DNA of 9,295 nucleotides from Actinomycetota bacterium. Lineage in GTDB: Bacteria; Actinomycetota; Thermoleophilia; Gaiellales; Gaiellaceae. Below, piece by piece: positions 7,081 to 9,295 of this stretch. The position numbers and the translations under genes were made by a program. Position 1 is the first letter of the stretch. The number at the start of each line of letters is the position of its first letter. The notes below the pieces were generated by a model, which had not been told where the DNA came from, searched no databases, and was given only the letters and a program-made list of their open reading frames with translations. The stretch is taken from positions 1 through 9,295 of the forward strand of contig VAYE01000165.1 of assembly GCA_005883235.1 (NCBI GenBank), written 5' to 3'.

Positions 7081-7099
7081 GTTCCACGATATCAGGAAC
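7081..7099. promoter_or_regulatory. Inverted repeat, candidate MarR operator
   Basis: GTTCC, nine bases, GGAAC forms a perfect 5-bp inverted repeat with the palindrome GATATC (7088-7093) in its middle. It lies in the 75-nt gap between the divergent MFS and marR genes and covers the place where the marR -35 element should be. MarR-family regulators usually bind such palindromes of about 16-20 bp between themselves and a divergent pump, so binding here could repress both genes. Binding is inferred from position and symmetry only. Confidence 0.45.
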
Positions 7100-7113
7100 C
7101 AACGGTTTGCCGC

Positions 7114-7119
7114 TACACT
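7114..7119 (+). promoter_or_regulatory. -10-like element of marR, leaderless start suspected
   Basis: TACACT matches four of six bases of TATAAT, including the key first T, second A and last T. It ends 10 nt before ATG 7130 and 7 nt before the in-frame GTG 7127. A start of transcription 6-8 nt downstream would fall at or next to the start codon, giving an mRNA with no leader. This fits the absence of any Shine-Dalgarno sequence. No good -35 is visible at the usual distance. Confidence 0.4.
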
Positions 7120-7129
7120 TATTCCCGTG

Positions 7130-7639
7130 ATGTCTGCAACGTCCCTACTCGAAGCGAAGCCGATCCTTCGCGTCCCCGACGAGCTGCTCAAGAGCACAGG
7201 GTTCCTGCTCGCACGGCTCGGCATCGCGGTCAAGCGGCGCGCGCTCGAGGAGTTCGACCGGGCCGGCTTCGAGACCTACCACTACGGCGTGCTGGCACTG
7301 CTCGGCGAAGGCGCCAGCAAGACGCAAGCGACGATCGCCGACGCGCTCAGGCTCGATCGCAGCCAGCTGGTCGGGGTGCTCGACTCACTCGAGGAGCGCG
7401 GCCTGCTCGAGCGCCACCGGGATCCGCACGACCGGCGCCGTCACGTCGTCAGCCTCACCGCGGAGGGCAAGCGGCAGCTGCTCAAGCTGCGGTCGATCGC
7501 CAAGCGCGTCGAGGACGAGTTCCTCGCCCCGCTGGACGCCGAGAGCCGGGAGACGTTCCACGCGCTGCTCCTGCGCCTCGCGAGCCACCACGACCCTGGG
7601 TGCGCACGCGGCCAGCCGACCACCTCGCCCGAGGTGTAA
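7130..7639 (+). CDS. MarR-family transcriptional regulator
   Basis: 169 aa from ATG 7130; an in-frame GTG directly precedes it at 7127 and could be the true first codon. The winged helix-turn-helix spans about 48-112. It shows [23 protein letters not shown] (51-73), recognition helix [19 protein letters not shown] (75-93) and wing [17 protein letters not shown] (97-113) with the conserved Asp-Arg-Arg and closing Leu-Thr-x-x-Gly. Flanking helices 15-47 and 115-152 would form the dimer interface. The polar C-tail (153-169) is dispensable-looking. The coding frame stays open upstream into the exporter region, but the MarR-like sequence and the -10 box place the start here. Divergence from a DHA2 pump suggests it represses that pump and itself and releases DNA on binding a phenolic, antibiotic or oxidant; the ligand is unknown. 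Confidence 0.9.
   Translation: MSATSLLEAKPILRVPDELLKSTGFLLARLGIAVKRRALEEFDRAGFETYHYGVLALLGEGASKTQATIADALRLDRSQLVGVLDSLEERGLLERHRDPHDRRRHVVSLTAEGKRQLLKLRSIAKRVEDEFLAPLDAESRETFHALLLRLASHHDPGCARGQPTTSPEV
7621..7636. terminator. Hairpin at the end of marR, possible terminator between convergent genes
   Basis: CACCTC, GCCC loop, GAGGTG: a perfect 6-bp stem with a tetraloop, made of the last codons of marR and directly followed by its TAA. It lies 8 nt from the end of the convergent reductase gene, so it could pause transcription from either side. There is no U-run in either direction, and codon content alone could produce it. Confidence 0.3.
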
Positions 7640-7644
7640 GGCGC

Positions 7645-8667
7645 TCAGTCCTCGCTGGACGCGGCCCAGATGTTGATGTCGCTCTCGGTCGCGTGGCGGT
7701 CGATCTCGGCGAGCTCCTCGTCCGAGAAGTCGAGCCGCTCGAGCGCGCCGACGTTCTGCTCCAGCTGCTCGACGCTGCTGGCGCCCACCACCGCCGAGGT
7801 GACCCGCGGGTCGCGCAGCGTCCAGGCGAGCGCCATCTGCGCCAGGCTCTGACCGCGCCGGCCGGCGAGCTCGTTCAGGCTGCGGATCTTCGCGAGCGTC
7901 TCGTCCGTCAACAGGTTGCGTGAGAGTGACCCGCCCTGGGTCGCCCGCGAGCCCTCCGGGATTCCTTCCAGGTACTTGTCGGTCAGCAAGCCCTGCGCGA
8001 GCGGCGAGAAGCAGATGCAGCCGACGCCGAGCTCGCCGAGCGCGTCGAGCAGCTCCGGCTCGATCCAGCGGTTCAGCATCGAGTACGACGGCTGGTGGAT
8101 GAGGAGCGGCGTCCCGAGCCCGCGCAGGATCTCGGCGGCCGCGCGCGTCTTCGCCGCCGAGTACGACGAGATGCCGACGTAGAGCGCCTTCCCCTGCCGC
8201 ACCGCGGCGTCGAGGGCGCCCATCGTCTCCTCGAGCGGTGTCTCGGGATCGAAGCGGTGCGAGTAGAAGATGTCCACGCACTCGAGCCCCATGCGGGCGA
8301 GGCTCTGGTCGAGGCTCGCCAGCAGGTACTTCCGCGACCCCCACTCCCCGTACGGGCCCGGCCACATGTCGTAGCCCGCCTTCGTCGAAATCACGAGCTC
8401 GTCGCGGAAGGGCCGCAGGTCCTGCGCGAACAGGCGGCCGAAACTCTCCTCCGCGGAGCCGTACGGCGGCCCGTAGTTGTTCGCCAGGTCGAAGTGCGTG
8501 ATCCCGAGGTCGAACGCCCGACGGACGATCGCCCGGCTCGTCTCCAGCGGCCGCTCGGTCCCGAAGTTCTGCCACAGGCCGAACGAGATCGCCGGCAGGA
8601 GCAGACCGCTCCGGCCCGAGCGACGGTACGCCATCCGGTCGTAGCGATCGGCAGCCGGTACGTACAT
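7645..8667 (-). CDS. Aldo/keto reductase, YghZ-like (AKR14-type)
   Basis: 340-aa NADPH-dependent oxidoreductase with a TIM-barrel fold. The opening PAADRYDRMAYRRSGRSG (4-21) and LLPAISFGLWQNFG (23-36) match the E. coli YghZ (L-glyceraldehyde 3-phosphate reductase) pattern, as does the end DINIWAASS (330-338). The catalytic tetrad is complete: Asp60 and Tyr65 in HFDLANNYG, Lys96 in ISTKAGYD, His137 in FYSHRFD. NADP-binding elements include SPLAQGLL (221-228) and VVGASSVEQLEQN (293-305). Length matches the about 346 aa of YghZ. The start at ATG 8667 is chosen because AAGGAGG lies just upstream and because the homologous N-terminus begins here; the frame is open further upstream without family similarity. 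Likely roles are reduction of methylglyoxal or other aldehydes. It is downstream of, and probably co-transcribed with, the secreted hypothetical gene and converges on marR. Confidence 0.93.
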   Translation of the reverse strand: MYVPAADRYDRMAYRRSGRSGLLLPAISFGLWQNFGTERPLETSRAIVRRAFDLGITHFDLANNYGPPYGSAEESFGRLFAQDLRPFRDELVISTKAGYDMWPGPYGEWGSRKYLLASLDQSLARMGLECVDIFYSHRFDPETPLEETMGALDAAVRQGKALYVGISSYSAAKTRAAAEILRGLGTPLLIHQPSYSMLNRWIEPELLDALGELGVGCICFSPLAQGLLTDKYLEGIPEGSRATQGGSLSRNLLTDETLAKIRSLNELAGRRGQSLAQMALAWTLRDPRVTSAVVGASSVEQLEQNVGALERLDFSDEELAEIDRHATESDINIWAASSED

Positions 8668-8671
8668 CAGT

Positions 8672-8676
8672 CCTCC
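8672..8676 (-). promoter_or_regulatory. Ribosome binding site fixing the aldo/keto reductase start
   Basis: GGAGG (within AAGGAGG) on the minus strand, 4 nt before ATG 8667. It decides against the longer open frame that starts near 8754. Confidence 0.7.
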
Positions 8677-8689
8677 TTCGTGAGCGCTG

Positions 8690-9280
8690 TCAGAACGTTC
8701 GGTAACCGCGAGGTCGACGGGAGCACCCAACCGTGGCCCGCTCGGTTCCAGCACTCGAGGCCGCTGCTCCGACTGACGCGGCCGAAGCGAGAGCCGAACT
8801 TCCAGTAGCGACCGAAGCCGAGCAGCCGCCGTGCGGAGACGGCCGCGGAAGGCAGTCGAGCGTGAAGGAGGCGGTACTCCGATAGGAGATCAGGAAGCGG
8901 GTCTCCCGTGCGTCGCACGCCACTGCCCGGCCGCGAACGAGGACCGGAACCGGGTAGTTCCCGAACTCGCCGTTGTCCCCGAACGTCCGCTTCGAGACGT
9001 GAAACGACGAGCCGATAGCCCGCGCGAATGTGAACCTGTAGAGGCGGTAGGTCGACAGGGGGGCGCATTCGCCCGTACAGGAGAAGTTCTCGGGGCGCGA
9101 GACGGAGACTCCTCGGCCATCGAAGGTCTGATGGAGAAGGGCCTCGAGGTTCCAGAGCAGGCGGCCGTGCCGCGTCAGGCCCACCGGTGGACCGTTCCGA
9201 GCCGGAGCGGCGTCGCCCGAGCTCCAGATCGCGAGGACGGCGACGAGCCCGACACAGGCGCTGACGACGAATCGCCTCAC
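8690..9280 (-). CDS. Secreted hypothetical protein, probably frameshifted near its C-terminus
   Basis: The open frame gives 196 aa from GTG 9280. Residues 1-27 are a clear Sec signal peptide (MRRFVVSACVGLVAVLAIWS, cleavage likely after an Ala near 24-27). Then comes a plausible extracellular domain with GLTRHGRLLWNLEALLHQTF (34-53), paired cysteines around 68-72 (FSCTGEC) and DARETRFLISYRSTASFTLDC (123-143). After about residue 143 the frame turns into low-complexity Ser/Ala-rich sequence with poorer third-position G/C. In contrast, the neighbouring frame on the same strand continues with an aromatic, Cys-containing tail, LLGFGRYWKFGSRFGRV and then ECWNRAGHGWVL, and ends at a TGA (8667-8669) that overlaps the reductase ATG as TGATG. 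I therefore think the gene originally ran to 8667 and has a one-base indel between about 8800 and 8850. The upstream end may be complete: only 15 bases precede the GTG, with no stop and no good ribosome site. Function unknown; no family recognised. Confidence 0.62.
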   Translation of the reverse strand: MRRFVVSACVGLVAVLAIWSSGDAAPARNGPPVGLTRHGRLLWNLEALLHQTFDGRGVSVSRPENFSCTGECAPLSTYRLYRFTFARAIGSSFHVSKRTFGDNGEFGNYPVPVLVRGRAVACDARETRFLISYRSTASFTLDCLPRPSPHGGCSASVATGSSALASAASVGAAASSAGTERATVGCSRRPRGYRTF

Positions 9281-9295
9281 GTCACTCAGGCTAAG

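Noticed and set aside
6902..7129. N-terminal extension of the MarR protein back to 6902
   Set aside because: This part is antisense to the exporter's conserved N-terminus and unlike MarR sequence; the -10 box and first MarR-like residues place the start at 7127/7130.
8668..8754. Longer aldo/keto reductase starting at 8754
   Set aside because: The extra 29 residues lack family similarity, overlap the upstream gene, and a strong ribosome site sits right before ATG 8667.
1075..9280. Possible selenoprotein with in-frame TGA next to the selC-like gene
   Set aside because: None of the genes here shows a recognisable selenoprotein family or an internal in-frame TGA followed by conserved coding sequence; the stops fall at family-typical ends.

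Overview
The window is high-GC DNA with strong G/C preference at third codon positions, tightly packed genes, frequent GTG starts and GTGA start/stop overlaps. Together with the protein flavours (BcrA-type ABC ATPase, an actinobacterial-looking ABC-2 permease, 14-TM DHA2 exporter with a divergent MarR regulator, and secreted or lipoprotein-like hypotheticals), this suggests an actinobacterium, most likely of the Thermoleophilia (Gaiellales/Solirubrobacterales) type. That placement is an inference from memory of similar proteins, not a search result.

Layout. Left part (1-1020): a minus-strand hypothetical protein (171-710) whose N-terminus looks damaged or mis-framed, followed downstream by a long hairpin (128-160) that pairs best in the minus-strand RNA. 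Then comes a plus-strand selenocysteine-tRNA-like gene (923-1019) with a UCA anticodon, a long variable arm and an 8-position acceptor stem, but an anticodon stem that does not pair. Middle (1075-5501): four co-directional plus-strand genes, namely ABC ATPase, ABC-2 permease (4-nt overlap), NADPH-dependent FMN reductase-like flavoprotein (28-nt gap) and FtsH membrane AAA+ metalloprotease (14-nt gap). They are probably one transcription unit or two closely stacked ones.

Right part (5502-9295): a minus-strand pair (DHA2 MFS drug exporter, then a translationally coupled 66-aa helical protein) meets ftsH stop-to-stop. The exporter is read divergently from a MarR-family regulator; the 75-nt gap between them holds an inverted repeat and a -10-like box that suggests a leaderless marR mRNA. 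The MarR gene meets, 5 nt away, the end of a YghZ-like aldo/keto reductase. Upstream of that reductase, in the same direction, is a secreted hypothetical protein that appears to carry a frameshift.

How it fits together: the MarR/DHA2/small-protein unit looks like an autoregulated efflux module, and the ABC pair is a second export system. The reductases are general redox or detoxification enzymes and FtsH is envelope quality control. The most unusual signals are the tRNA-Sec-like gene with a broken anticodon stem, a probable in-frame deletion of about 50 codons that removes TM6 of the MFS exporter, a non-canonical pore loop in FtsH, and two damaged secreted-protein genes. I see no mobile element, CRISPR array or clear new multi-gene system.
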